The translations under genes and the position numbers were made by a program. Positions 9,480-18,634 of a stretch of 64,000 nt of DNA are shown here, in pieces. The stretch comes from JANQEU01 sp965601455 (GTDB lineage Bacteria; Bacteroidota; Bacteroidia; Cytophagales; Cyclobacteriaceae). How positions within the stretch are numbered: position 1 is the stretch's first letter; each line of letters begins with the position of its first letter. The notes under the pieces are model-generated. The model was not told where the DNA came from. It worked only from the letters and a program-made list of their open reading frames with translations, and did no database searches. Location: positions 1,426,001 through 1,490,000 of the forward strand of contig OZ271831.1 in NCBI GenBank assembly GCA_965601455.1, given 5' to 3'.

Positions 9480-10904
9480 ATGACGGAACAGGAGCTTTTT
9501 ACCAGGGTTATCGAATTTGAGCGAAAGCATAACCCAGCTCTGATCAGCTACAGGGAGGTAGAGATTTGGCCACTATGTCGAATGTACTTAAGGGAGTATG
9601 TGATTGGTCAGATCAGCCTGAGTGGGAAAAAGAAAAAAGTTTCTAAAGCATCTCAGATGATGAATCTTTGGCGAACACTAATCGCCAGGATTGCTCCCAA
9701 AAAATCAGATTTACTGATCCTTACGAGTGAAGTATACTATACGGATGCCGTGGATGGGAAATCATTCGATAGGCACGGTGATTCATTACTGGAGTTCGTA
9801 AGACAAAAATTCAATCTGTCCATTAACAAGCTGATTGCAGTAACCAAGTCGTCCGCGCCCCAAACGATTTGCTATCCCGGTCAAGTAGCAGATCAAAGGG
9901 CCTTTATGAATTTATTCCGCTATTTCAAGTTCAGGCGTCAACTCCAGGGTGACGAACATTTAGGACTATTTTTCGAAAAGATCGAGGCTAGTTTCGGCGT
10001 AGATATTTCAAGGTCAGTAATTAACGCACTGGCCGTTATTCTTTCTTCAAAAAAGGCCATGTTAAACATGGTTCAAAGACAACAGCCACAATTGATTGTT
10101 TCCGTTTGCTACTATACGCATCTAAATTTTACCATGAGCTTGGTGGCAAAAAACTTAGGAATACCATTTGCAGATTTACAGCATGGAAAACAAGGAGTCA
10201 ACCACATAATGTATGGAGGCTGGAATAAAATGCCACCAGATGGCTATCGGCTGTTACCCGATTTTTTCCTCGTGTGGGGGAAAAACTCCAGGGATAATAT
10301 TTCCCGCTATTCCGATAATCATTCATTCAGAGTTTTAGTGACTGGAAATCTATGGATGCTCAGATGGAAGGAAAGCTTTAATAAGCAAAAGACAGGTTTG
10401 GAAAAACTTATTGATCGTTACTCCCGTGTGGTCTGTTTTTCATTACAACAGGCGCTGGAAAAGCCTATTCCTGACTTTGTACTCTCAGAGATCTCTGGTA
10501 ATACAGATGTTTTGTGGCTCTTCAGGTTACATCCAGGACAAAACCAAGGTAAAGATGAAGTGAGGAAGATTCTTCAATCATTAGAAACATCAAACTGGGA
10601 AATGGAAGTAGCAAGCCAACAGCCATTATACGCTATTCTGGCTCACTCTAATGTTCATATGACCTGTTGGTCCAGTGTGTGCATAGAAGCATTGAACTTC
10701 AACTTAAGGTCCGTCATTGTGCATCCCAATGGTGCAAAAGAGTATGAACGAGAGATTGAGGAAGGTCTCTTTCAATACGCTGACGATAAACCCTCTTTAA
10801 AAGATGTTTTAAACCGGATCGGTGATTCTCAAATCGATACAAGCTCATATTTTGCCTCACAGGAAGTTGCGGAAGAGGCATTTAGGAAACTTTTGAACTA
10901 TTGA
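9480..10904 (+). CDS. GT-B-like capsule/surface carbohydrate protein
   Basis: 474 aa, not firmly recognised. No signal peptide or membrane helices. The C-terminal half resembles GT-B transferases of the CDP-glycerol glycerophosphotransferase or capsule-export type: FADLQHGKQG (~residue 232), PDFFLVWGKNSRDN, RVLVTGNLW, LWLFRLHPGQ, VHMTCWSSVCIEALNFN and VIVHPNGAKEYE. The HPG and CSSV-type pocket is common where a CMP- or CDP-linked donor is bound. Position right after the CMP-sugar genes makes it a candidate nonulosonate transferase (inference). Confidence 0.6.
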   Translation: MTEQELFTRVIEFERKHNPALISYREVEIWPLCRMYLREYVIGQISLSGKKKKVSKASQMMNLWRTLIARIAPKKSDLLILTSEVYYTDAVDGKSFDRHGDSLLEFVRQKFNLSINKLIAVTKSSAPQTICYPGQVADQRAFMNLFRYFKFRRQLQGDEHLGLFFEKIEASFGVDISRSVINALAVILSSKKAMLNMVQRQQPQLIVSVCYYTHLNFTMSLVAKNLGIPFADLQHGKQGVNHIMYGGWNKMPPDGYRLLPDFFLVWGKNSRDNISRYSDNHSFRVLVTGNLWMLRWKESFNKQKTGLEKLIDRYSRVVCFSLQQALEKPIPDFVLSEISGNTDVLWLFRLHPGQNQGKDEVRKILQSLETSNWEMEVASQQPLYAILAHSNVHMTCWSSVCIEALNFNLRSVIVHPNGAKEYEREIEEGLFQYADDKPSLKDVLNRIGDSQIDTSSYFASQEVAEEAFRKLLNY

Positions 10905-10966
10905 ATTATAATACGCGGACTAAGGAATGGGTTACCTTAGCTATGTAAAAGTAATTGTTAAGAAGA

Positions 10967-11704
10967 ATGATTGACAATCAGTTTAAATACAATGCGCCCA
11001 TAGGGGACATCTCGAAGACTATGACGTTCCTGAATGATCATGGCGTATGTGTGATCGATGAGTATTTGGAAGCCGACCACTTAGAAGAAATTCAAAAGGA
11101 GTTTGGCCAATTTCTCGATTCGGAATACGAAGGTGTGGAACACACTGATTACAGTCTGGGAGAATGCGCCAGGATATACAAGAATAAATTTCCTGTTTCA
11201 AAATTTACAGTTACCAATGAAGTATTCTACGGCGACTTTTTTCGGGATATCGCTTCCCGGTTTTATTCAGAGAAATTCAATCTGAACTCAGAGATTTTTG
11301 CTGTGAAAGACGTTGTTGGCTCCAATCATATAGCCAATGATTTACATTATGATGTCATTCGAACTCTTAAATTTTTCATCTACTTGAAGGACACGACCGC
11401 CTCAAATGGTGCATTCGAATGTGTTCCCAATTCTCATAAGAAGACTGAGGAATATCGATTAAAATACGGTAGCAAGATATCTTTTGAAAATCGTGAGATC
11501 ACCAGAGATCTTGATCTCGACGAGTTTGAAAAGCCTATTCCGGTAGAAGGTAGTGCCGGGAGTCTCATAATCTTTAATACCGACGTCTGGCACCGAGCAG
11601 GTAAAGTTACTGTTGGTGAACGATGGGTCATGAGGGGGCATACGCGTCCCAGTGTAGGGAAACTGAAAAATCTTATCAACTCATTCACCTCTCTTGTGAA
11701 ATGA
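10967..11704 (+). CDS. Phytanoyl-CoA dioxygenase (PhyH) family oxygenase
   Basis: About 245 aa from ATG 10967; an in-frame TTG at 10955 is the alternative. Fe(II)/2-oxoglutarate motifs: HYD in NDLHYDVIRTLKFFIYLKD provides the HxD ligands, DVWHRAGKV gives the distal histidine, and RWVMRGHTRP supplies the arginine for 2-oxoglutarate. VPNSHK matches the PhyH core. Such enzymes hydroxylate small molecules, lipids or sugars. It is joined to the next methyltransferase by an ATGA overlap, so the two probably modify the same substrate. Substrate unknown. Confidence 0.78.
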   Translation: MIDNQFKYNAPIGDISKTMTFLNDHGVCVIDEYLEADHLEEIQKEFGQFLDSEYEGVEHTDYSLGECARIYKNKFPVSKFTVTNEVFYGDFFRDIASRFYSEKFNLNSEIFAVKDVVGSNHIANDLHYDVIRTLKFFIYLKDTTASNGAFECVPNSHKKTEEYRLKYGSKISFENREITRDLDLDEFEKPIPVEGSAGSLIIFNTDVWHRAGKVTVGERWVMRGHTRPSVGKLKNLINSFTSLVK

Positions 11705-12531
11705 AATACTTGGATTGGAATCCAGAAAAGGACAACCAGCTTAAGAAAAAGGAGATTGAGATTCATCAAAAATTTCATGATCACCTCGCTGAGAAAGAAT
11801 TATCTATAGACGAAATACTCGGTTCTTCCAAGCGAATTGAAAGGTCCTCATCTCTTAAGAAAGCATTATCAAAAAAACATTTAAGCCTATCAAACAAAAA
11901 GGTTTTGGAATTGGGTGCTGGAGATGGGTGGTGTTCTCTTTTCATGTTAAAAAACTTTGAATTGGAGGAGTTGCATGCGATGGAAATAAACGATGCCGCC
12001 GTGCATTCTTTAATCCCTAAGGTGCTGGAATTGAGCGGTAAAGATCTTTCCCATTGCACGGTAATAAAAGGTAGTTTCAATAATATCGAAAATAAGGAGT
12101 ATTACGACTACATAATTGCTATGGGGGCATTACATCATTCATCTAACCTCCACAAAACTTTTTCGGAAATCTGGTCAGCGCTAAAACCTGGTGGTTGGTT
12201 AATCGCACAAGAGCCTTTCATGCCCGACTTTACTACAAATGATTACTATTATCAAAGAGAGGATCAAAATGTAGACTTCAAAAATCTATTAAAAGTAAAA
12301 AACAATGAACGATCCGATCTTTTTTATAGGCTTTGTGAATATCAGGTAGCAGCTTATCACGCTGGTTTCAATTTTTACTATGAGCGAATGAAAACCTGGC
12401 CGACGTTTCGATCTTTGGTGATGATGTTAAAAAATGGTATTCCAAAAGGTCCAAGACCTGGCAATCTGTCTTTGGTGTGTCAAAAACCTGAACATGAAGT
12501 AAAGTTACCTACACCCACTGGTTGGGAATGA
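11701..12531 (+). CDS. Class I SAM-dependent methyltransferase
   Basis: 276 aa from ATG 11701, which overlaps the upstream TGA (ATGA). The longer reading frame back to 11623 lies inside the PhyH gene and is not needed. Motif I is KKVLELGAGDGWCSLFML (~residues 60-77), then LHAMEIND, YDYIIAMGALHHSSNLHKTFSEIWSALKPGGWLIAQEP, a canonical Methyltransf_11 core. Last plus-strand gene of the glycan block; six bases separate its stop from that of the convergent flippase gene. Confidence 0.82.
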   Translation: MKYLDWNPEKDNQLKKKEIEIHQKFHDHLAEKELSIDEILGSSKRIERSSSLKKALSKKHLSLSNKKVLELGAGDGWCSLFMLKNFELEELHAMEINDAAVHSLIPKVLELSGKDLSHCTVIKGSFNNIENKEYYDYIIAMGALHHSSNLHKTFSEIWSALKPGGWLIAQEPFMPDFTTNDYYYQREDQNVDFKNLLKVKNNERSDLFYRLCEYQVAAYHAGFNFYYERMKTWPTFRSLVMMLKNGIPKGPRPGNLSLVCQKPEHEVKLPTPTGWE

Positions 12532-12537
12532 GAATTT

Positions 12538-14019
12538 CTACTTAAGCCTATCAAGAATTAGGCTCTTGTATTTCTCTAATCCAGCCATTAATTCTTCTGA
12601 TGGTCTTAGGATAAATATTGAGAGGACGCAGAAAATACCTATAAGTGCAGAACGGGCAAACAGGTCCACCCAGGGATTTGCAAAAGCAGGAACAAACGAA
12701 ATAGCCACATATACGAGCGCGATGAATAAGAGAATTCTTATAGACCGGTAAGAAAACGGACTTAACCGCAAACCGATTCTCAAAATAAGAAACCTGGCGG
12801 TATTGAAAATTAGGTAGGAGATCAATGTGGCAATCGCTGCTCCGCTCATTCCGAAAATAGGGATAAGATAGAGATTAGAAATCACGGTTATAACTCCAAG
12901 TCCTAATGTTAGAATGACGTTATACCGAAAGTACTTTGAAACTGCCATTATTTCAGCATTGGTACTGAATAGCATATCCACCAATTTTGTTGCTCCAACG
13001 ATGTAAACAACCCAAAAACCTCGGGCATAAGTATCCCCATTTGGCATGATCGTAAATATGGAATCCAGATTGAGAGTAATTGCGATAAACAGAAAACCAC
13101 CTATCCAAATCATGATATTAGAAGCTGATTTGTAATTCTTATTAAGCTCCTCAAAATTTTCGTCGTGCATATTCTGGGAGATGTATGGGTGCAGGATCTG
13201 TGCTAGATATTTCTTTGGATATTCGATCACTAACGCCATCATCATAGCAGTAGAATAAACACCGTTTTCAGATAAACCCAACATTTGTGAAACCATAATC
13301 TGATCGATTTGGAGAACCATGATTATTCCAAAGCTCGAAAGAAATGAAAACGACATGAAGTTCAGAACTTCCTTTTCGAATCCAACTCGAAGGAGATTTT
13401 TTAAGGTAAAAGAAATATTGAAGTTCTTTATTACAAGCCAGCCGATAATCAGGCATAATATGACGTAGGCTACAAAGTGTCCATATAGATACCAAACAAA
13501 TGAGTAGAAACCGAGCCCGAATAAGACGATCAGGATCGAATTGAAAGCCTTATAGACAAAGTCGGTCATTATACTCGGAATGATAATCGAGTAATGTGAT
13601 CTTGAGATTACTGCGAAGTAATTATACAGTACCATCAAGATGATTAGCCCGGATATTAAACTGAAGTAATCATTGACCTCCGGTGCTTTTTCCTCATAAA
13701 ACCCAAAAAGTGTTTCCTTGAAAGTCGTGAACAGAATAAGTATCAGCCCGAAGACAGTGAAAATTACGGTTAAAAGGAATGTTAAGAATTCCGGTAGGCG
13801 GTCATTATACTTCGGGCGAAATCTCATAATTGCAGAACCTGATCCGAAGAATACAAGCGGGACAATCAGCATGGCTATTGCATTGATCGTACGGAATAAC
13901 CCAACCTGTTCAGGGGTCATGAATTTGGGCATTAGGATAACAATGTTCAAATACCCAACGAGGACGCCTAAATAGGCAGAAATTGTACTGAAAAAACTTT
14001 GCTTGGCTACTCTACCCAT
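12538..14019 (-). CDS. Polysaccharide flippase (Wzx/MATE-like, MVF superfamily)
   Basis: 493 aa, highly hydrophobic with about 12-14 predicted membrane helices and short basic loops. It starts MGRVAKQSFFSTISAYLGVLVGYLNIVIL, typical of oligosaccharide flippases, where an amphipathic N-terminus precedes TM1. It would flip undecaprenyl-linked repeat units across the inner membrane, completing the glycan cluster opposite to which it is transcribed. No polymerase (Wzy) was recognised in the window. Length matches the family. Confidence 0.85.
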   Translation of the reverse strand: MGRVAKQSFFSTISAYLGVLVGYLNIVILMPKFMTPEQVGLFRTINAIAMLIVPLVFFGSGSAIMRFRPKYNDRLPEFLTFLLTVIFTVFGLILILFTTFKETLFGFYEEKAPEVNDYFSLISGLIILMVLYNYFAVISRSHYSIIIPSIMTDFVYKAFNSILIVLFGLGFYSFVWYLYGHFVAYVILCLIIGWLVIKNFNISFTLKNLLRVGFEKEVLNFMSFSFLSSFGIIMVLQIDQIMVSQMLGLSENGVYSTAMMMALVIEYPKKYLAQILHPYISQNMHDENFEELNKNYKSASNIMIWIGGFLFIAITLNLDSIFTIMPNGDTYARGFWVVYIVGATKLVDMLFSTNAEIMAVSKYFRYNVILTLGLGVITVISNLYLIPIFGMSGAAIATLISYLIFNTARFLILRIGLRLSPFSYRSIRILLFIALVYVAISFVPAFANPWVDLFARSALIGIFCVLSIFILRPSEELMAGLEKYKSLILDRLK

Positions 14020-14057
14020 TAGGGATCAACATTCTGTAACATCCATTTAGAACTGGG

Positions 14058-14065
14058 CAAATGTA
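14058..14065 (-). promoter_or_regulatory. Candidate -7 box for the flippase gene
   Basis: TACATTTG on the minus strand fits the Bacteroidota -7 consensus TAnnTTTG and lies 38 nt upstream of the flippase ATG. The -33 TTG is not at ideal spacing (a TTG sits 15 nt upstream). Confidence 0.4.
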
Positions 14066-14102
14066 TGTATTTGCAATTTCCAACATAATTAGTTTTCTGT
14101 TT

Positions 14103-14852
14103 TTAGAAAAACCAAAGCTTGGTTGCCAGAATGGAAACCGTGATTACCAATATTGCTCGAATCAGTCTATCATCCTTACCTACAGACCACCTACTCGCTA
14201 GCCAGCCCCCTGAAGCATTTCCAAGTGCCAATATGATTCCATATTCCCAGCGAATTTTGTCCTCTATAATGAAAACAATGAGTGCGAATACGGTGTAAGA
14301 AAGGGCTGTGAATACCTTTATACTGTTGGTCTTAGCCATATCCAGCCCATGAATTGAAGTCAAGATCGCAATCATCAAGAATCCAATTCCTGCTTGTATA
14401 AAACCTCCGTAGATACCAACCACGAAGAAAAGGAAAATTGTGAGAGCGTTTCGTCTAGGACTGAATATTTCCTCCATCTTTTTTCTTCGTAAAAAAGGTT
14501 TACCTACCGTCAAGATCACCACAATAAGCATTATGATCGCCAGTATACGATTAAACAGGAGATTTGAAATGTCAGTAGCGATATAAGCTCCAATTATTGC
14601 GCCGAATACCGAAGAAATAGCTACCCAGATTACAAACGGATAAACAAACACCCCACGACTTCGAAAACCTTGAACTGCAAACACGTTTTGAAGGAAAATA
14701 GCGACTCTGTTTGAGGCGTTAGCATCCGCAGAGGGTAGACCCATGAAAATCAGTAATGGCAGAGTTATCAGAGACCCTCCGCCTGCTATTGTGTTAATGA
14801 ATCCGGCAGCAAGACCAGCACCAATAAGCAAAATAGCCTCAATTAGTGTCAC
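14103..14852 (-). CDS. Sulfite exporter TauE/SafE family membrane protein
   Basis: 249 aa from GTG 14852, which overlaps the end of folK by 14 nt. The frame is open to 14945, but the family N-terminus begins at TLIEAILLIGAGLAAGFINTIAGGGSLITLP, directly after this GTG. About eight membrane segments, with the glycine-rich GFINTIAGGGS repeat and PSADANASNR typical of TauE (DUF81). It probably exports sulfite or organosulfonates, or another small anion. Coupled to folK by overlap, though no functional link is obvious. Confidence 0.82.
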   Translation of the reverse strand: MTLIEAILLIGAGLAAGFINTIAGGGSLITLPLLIFMGLPSADANASNRVAIFLQNVFAVQGFRSRGVFVYPFVIWVAISSVFGAIIGAYIATDISNLLFNRILAIIMLIVVILTVGKPFLRRKKMEEIFSPRRNALTIFLFFVVGIYGGFIQAGIGFLMIAILTSIHGLDMAKTNSIKVFTALSYTVFALIVFIIEDKIRWEYGIILALGNASGGWLASRWSVGKDDRLIRAILVITVSILATKLWFF

Positions 14853-15348
14853 GAATAACCTTTGATGGATAGATTGAGTAAGAAGCAGGAGAATCAACTT
14901 GTTCCAACATTTGTCTATTAGTGATCTTAAGAACTGGATGGACAAACTCTGCTGCGATGTTTACAAGTGGCAAAAGTGTGAAATGTCGTGTAGGGATTCC
15001 AGGATGGGGGACTACCAGATTATCGGACGAAATAACCTGATCATCAAAATATAGCAAATCAATGTCGATCTTTCTTGGTCCCCATTTCTCCATTCTGATT
15101 CTACCAAGATCAAGTTCTACCTGTTGTGTAACCTTCAACACCTCATGCGGAGTCATGTCTGTGGACCAACGGGCAACGGCATTCACAAATCTGTCCTGAT
15201 CCGTATTTCCCCATGCCTCAGTTTCGTAGTATTCAGAAACAGTTTGGAGCGTTAAAGGTTGATCTTTCAACAGCTCGATAGCAGAGTCAATGAACATTTT
15301 TCTGTCACCGATGTTAGAACCAAAGAGTAAATAAATCGTATGTTTCAC
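14839..15348 (-). CDS. folK: 2-amino-4-hydroxy-6-hydroxymethyldihydropteridine pyrophosphokinase
   Basis: About 169 aa from GTG 15348; a TTG at 15369 would fall inside the promoter and is rejected. HPPK motifs: YLLFGSNIGDR at the N-terminus, YYETEAWGNTDQDRFVNAV, LGRIRMEKWGPRKIDIDLLYFDD, VVPHPGIPTRHFTLLPL. It transfers pyrophosphate from ATP to 6-hydroxymethyl-dihydropterin in folate synthesis. It is divergent from sppA; stand-alone folK (not fused to FolP or FolB) is normal for the phylum. Confidence 0.95.
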   Translation of the reverse strand: MKHTIYLLFGSNIGDRKMFIDSAIELLKDQPLTLQTVSEYYETEAWGNTDQDRFVNAVARWSTDMTPHEVLKVTQQVELDLGRIRMEKWGPRKIDIDLLYFDDQVISSDNLVVPHPGIPTRHFTLLPLVNIAAEFVHPVLKITNRQMLEQVDSPASYSIYPSKVIRDTN

Positions 15349-15364
15349 CAGTTTTAAACAATTG

Positions 15365-15394
15365 CGCAAAACTAAAGGTCTTTCGTTTTACCAA
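15365..15394 (-). promoter_or_regulatory. folK promoter (TTG-N19-TAGTTTTG)
   Basis: On the minus strand TTG (15394-15392) is followed after 19 nt by TAGTTTTG (15372-15365), a full match to the Bacteroidota promoter pattern. Transcription would begin near 15358, which rules out TTG 15369 as the folK start and supports GTG 15348. Confidence 0.65.
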
Positions 15395-15397
15395 TAT

Positions 15398-15405
15398 TAG
15401 TTTTG
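15398..15405 (+). promoter_or_regulatory. -7 box of sppA
   Basis: TAGTTTTG on the plus strand, 20 nt before the sppA ATG, matches TAnnTTTG. It mirrors the folK -7 box in the same 55-bp gap. No good TTG lies at the right -33 spacing. Confidence 0.5.
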
Positions 15406-15424
15406 CTCGTATATAAAATTTCAA

Positions 15425-17167
15425 ATGCCATTTTTACGTAATCTGCTAGCCACTATTGTTGGGCTTTTCATCTTTTCGTTCATGTCTTTTTTCTTCTTTA
15501 TCGCGATAATAAGCGCTGTTGAATCAGACGAAGCTCCAGTTGTCAAAGACAAAACCTTGCTGTATTTGCCATTGGGCGGAATTGTTAGGGAGCAAGCTGT
15601 TGATGATCCATTAGAAGAGCTTTTCCCCAATTCAGGAGCTCAGATACTAAGTCTCAAGGACGTCGTAAAAGGTATAAAAAATGCAGCCTATGATGATAAG
15701 GTTATTGGGTTATACATTGAACCTCGATTTGTGCAGTCGGGATTTGCCGCCTTACAGGAGATTCGTGATGCAATTTTAGAATTTAAAGAATCCGGTAAAC
15801 CGGTTTACGCCTACGGTGAGTTTATTAGTGAGGTGGATTACTTCGTCGTTTCTACTGCAGATCGTCTGTTCATGCATCCGGAAGGAACATTAGAATTCAA
15901 TGGAATGACAGCAAGAGTTACTTTCTTCAAGGGATTATTCGACAAACTTGGAATTCAACCTGAGATTTTCCGAGTAGGTGAATTCAAAGCAGCTGTTGAG
16001 CCATTTATGCAAAAATCCATGAGTGATGAAAACAGGCTTCAACTCACTGGACTTCTTGAGAGCATTCATGGACACTATTTAGAAGAAGTATCAACCTCAA
16101 GGAATATACCAATCGAGCGTTTGGAGCAGATCTCAGACCAAATGGAGGCTTACCTTCCGAAAGAAAGCCTGGAAGTAGGCCTGGTGGACAGGTTAGCTTT
16201 TGAGGACGAAATCAAGGAAGAAATGATGGAATTGGCTGAAGTAGAGCGATCCAGGGACCTTAATTTCATGTCTGTTAAATCCTATGTAAAGGCATCTGGA
16301 AGTGACTATTCTCGTGATCGGGTAGCGGTAATTTTGGCGGAAGGTGAGATTATTATGGGGAATTCGGATGAGCAGGTGATCGCGGCGGAGCGTTTTGCAA
16401 GAGAGATGAGACGAGCCAGAGAAAATAATCGGATTAAGGCTGTAGTACTTCGCATCAACAGTCCCGGTGGAAGTATGACCGCATCCGACATAATCTGGAG
16501 AGAAATCCAATTAACAAAGAAAAAGAAGCCGATCATCGCCTCAATGGGTAATTATGCTGCTTCCGGCGGCTATTACCTTGCCATGGAAGCGGATACCATT
16601 GTAGCACAACCGACAACAATTACCGGATCTATTGGAGTTTTTGCCATGCTACTTAATGTTGAAGAAATGTTAGAGAATAAGCTGGGTATTACCAATGACG
16701 TGGTCACCACGGGAGAGTATTCGGATATTATTTCCATTACCCGAACATTAGATGATTACGAAAGACAGGTTATCCAACGAGGAGTCGATCAAAGCTACCA
16801 AACTTTCCTTCAGAAAGTAGCCAACGGAAGAGGTATGGAAGTATCTGATGTTGAAAAAGTGGCGGGTGGTAGAGTCTGGTCAGGAAAACAAGCGCTTGAA
16901 TACGGTCTGGTAGACGCTTTAGGAGGTCTTGATTTAGCCGTGGAACTTGCAGCACAGTCGGCTAATCTAGTGGAATATCAAGTCACTTATTACCCGGTAC
17001 AAAAGCCGTTCTTTGAGGAATTTGTTACTAGAATATCTGATGAGACAGAAGCACTGTTTCGCGGTAAATATGGAAGTTTAATGAATCAATATGCCACGAC
17101 TATAAAATCCATCGAGCGAATGGAGGGCATTCAGTTAAGGATGCCAATGGAGTTAGAGGTAAATTGA
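15425..17167 (+). CDS. sppA: Signal peptide peptidase SppA, 67K type
   Basis: 580 aa, the long two-domain form. One N-terminal membrane anchor (~residues 5-30). The catalytic dyad is visible as K188 in RVGEFKAAVEPF of the N-terminal domain and S380 in NYAASGGYYLA of the C-terminal domain. RINSPGGSMTASDIIWREI precedes the serine. It degrades cleaved signal peptides in the inner membrane with the active site on the periplasmic side. Followed 37 nt later by the acyltransferase gene. Confidence 0.95.
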   Translation: MPFLRNLLATIVGLFIFSFMSFFFFIAIISAVESDEAPVVKDKTLLYLPLGGIVREQAVDDPLEELFPNSGAQILSLKDVVKGIKNAAYDDKVIGLYIEPRFVQSGFAALQEIRDAILEFKESGKPVYAYGEFISEVDYFVVSTADRLFMHPEGTLEFNGMTARVTFFKGLFDKLGIQPEIFRVGEFKAAVEPFMQKSMSDENRLQLTGLLESIHGHYLEEVSTSRNIPIERLEQISDQMEAYLPKESLEVGLVDRLAFEDEIKEEMMELAEVERSRDLNFMSVKSYVKASGSDYSRDRVAVILAEGEIIMGNSDEQVIAAERFAREMRRARENNRIKAVVLRINSPGGSMTASDIIWREIQLTKKKKPIIASMGNYAASGGYYLAMEADTIVAQPTTITGSIGVFAMLLNVEEMLENKLGITNDVVTTGEYSDIISITRTLDDYERQVIQRGVDQSYQTFLQKVANGRGMEVSDVEKVAGGRVWSGKQALEYGLVDALGGLDLAVELAAQSANLVEYQVTYYPVQKPFFEEFVTRISDETEALFRGKYGSLMNQYATTIKSIERMEGIQLRMPMELEVN

Positions 17168-17204
17168 TTTGATCGAGGCCTGAAAGAAGGACTCGTCCAT
17201 CTCT

Positions 17205-18071
17205 ATGAATAAGGTCTTACGTTTTGCACCCTTTTACATAATCTCGTTAATCCCATTAAGGGTATTGTATGTATTTAGTGACTTTCTGTACCTCATTACT
17301 TATTACATCGTTCGTTATAGAAGATTGGTAACATGGCAGAATCTAAGAAAATCGTTTCCGGAAAAAGACGATAAGCAACTGAGGAGGATCGAAAGAGGAT
17401 TTTACAAGCATTTTTGTGACTTATTTTTCGAGACAATCAAGCTATTGACCATCTCCCCTCATCAAATAGAAAGTAGGGCGAAAGTGATGAATCCTGAAAT
17501 ATTAGACAGGTCAGAGAAAGAAGGAAGACCAGTGATCTGGTACATGTCTCATATGGGTAACTGGGAATGGTTCACTTCATTCGCCGACAGAATGTCTTAT
17601 TCGCTGATTACGTTCTATAAACCTCAATCCAATAAATATTTCAATGATCTATTGCTCTTAATTCGGTCTCGATTTGGTAGTGAAATGGTTCCGAGTAATA
17701 GTGGTTTCAGGTATCTACTATCAGCCAGTCAAAAGTCTGCATTAACCGGTTGCTGTATCATTGGAGATCAAAAACCCAATTATTCAAAATCAACCACTTA
17801 TTCAACGGACTTTCTAAATCAATCAACGGAGTTTTTAACGGGAGCTGAGGAGATAGGCAGGAAACTGAAAGCCGATATCCTTTTTCCAAAAGTATCAAAA
17901 CCTCGTCGGGGTTTCTATGAAGTCACCTACATTCCAATATCTCAGGAAGAGTCGAAAGGTGCTGTTACCGAATCATATGCAAAAATGCTGGAGGCCGCAA
18001 TCAGAGAATACCCACATATATGGCTATGGAGCCATAGAAGATGGAAAAAGAGGAAAAGAAAGAAGAACTAG
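17205..18071 (+). CDS. Lysophospholipid/lipid A acyltransferase family (LpxL-like)
   Basis: 288 aa with an N-terminal membrane segment (~10-35). MSHMGNWEWF (~residues 108-117) carries the HX4E catalytic motif of the LpxL/HtrB family. GCCIIGDQKP follows in the substrate-binding region, and the C-terminus WLWSHRRWKKRKRKK is typical (WxHRRWK). It acylates lipid A or a related glycolipid at the inner membrane. The stop codon overlaps the convergent EF-hand gene by four bases. Confidence 0.88.
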   Translation: MNKVLRFAPFYIISLIPLRVLYVFSDFLYLITYYIVRYRRLVTWQNLRKSFPEKDDKQLRRIERGFYKHFCDLFFETIKLLTISPHQIESRAKVMNPEILDRSEKEGRPVIWYMSHMGNWEWFTSFADRMSYSLITFYKPQSNKYFNDLLLLIRSRFGSEMVPSNSGFRYLLSASQKSALTGCCIIGDQKPNYSKSTTYSTDFLNQSTEFLTGAEEIGRKLKADILFPKVSKPRRGFYEVTYIPISQEESKGAVTESYAKMLEAAIREYPHIWLWSHRRWKKRKRKKN

Positions 18072-18634
18072 ATTAATCGTTCACCCCAGAAGCCATACAG
18101 CCAATTTCCAGGAGCATTTTCATCGTTACTCTTGAAAAAATCTTCAATTCCTGACATCAGCTCATATTTACTAAGCATGTCGTCACTATTTAGGTCTAGT
18201 TTCGTGTAGCTTTTTGCGGAATACCGGACTTGAATGTGATAAGCCATGAACAAATCGATGTATTCATCAAGAGAGATAAACCCATCATGGTTTGCATCAA
18301 AGGTGTCGAAAATTATTTCTGCATTTCGAATCACATAGCTATTAAAAAATTGCTCAGATCCATTAACCAGGTGGGTATCACCAAATGACAACCACTCTTT
18401 TAAGGTAGCATGAGTGGGATCGGAATGTTCCACATTATCCCTGAAGTCTTTCCAAGATTTTTCAAAGAGCTCCCGATACTTGGTATGTTTATCACTGCCT
18501 TCCTTTATTCCCCACAGAACACAGAGATTTTCAGCGATAGCCACGAAATCTTCTTGCTCTACAGTGCCATTATTATCAAAGTCAAGTAGCTTAAAGTAGT
18601 GGGTGAGCTTTTTTTCTTGCAGGTCTGTTAACAT
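18068..18634 (-). CDS. EF-hand calcium-binding protein
   Basis: 188 aa, no signal peptide. Three loops read as EF-hands: DFDNNGTVEQED (~residues 18-29, canonical), DANHDGFISLDE (~113-124, canonical) and DLNSDDMLSKYE (~147-158, with D in place of the sixth-position glycine). The layout resembles sarcoplasmic-type calcium-binding proteins and the bacterial calerythrin group. Possibly a cytosolic Ca2+ buffer or sensor. Convergent with the acyltransferase gene. Confidence 0.85.
   Translation of the reverse strand: MLTDLQEKKLTHYFKLLDFDNNGTVEQEDFVAIAENLCVLWGIKEGSDKHTKYRELFEKSWKDFRDNVEHSDPTHATLKEWLSFGDTHLVNGSEQFFNSYVIRNAEIIFDTFDANHDGFISLDEYIDLFMAYHIQVRYSAKSYTKLDLNSDDMLSKYELMSGIEDFFKSNDENAPGNWLYGFWGERLI

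Noticed and set aside
14853..14945. Longer TauE start at 14945
   Set aside because: It would run deep into folK; the family N-terminus begins at GTG 14852.
15349..15369. TTG 15369 as the folK start
   Set aside because: It lies inside the -7 box of the folK promoter; GTG 15348 is next to the conserved N-terminus.
17917..18135. 72-aa plus-strand frame at the acyltransferase 3' end
   Set aside because: Alternate frame of a well-conserved gene.
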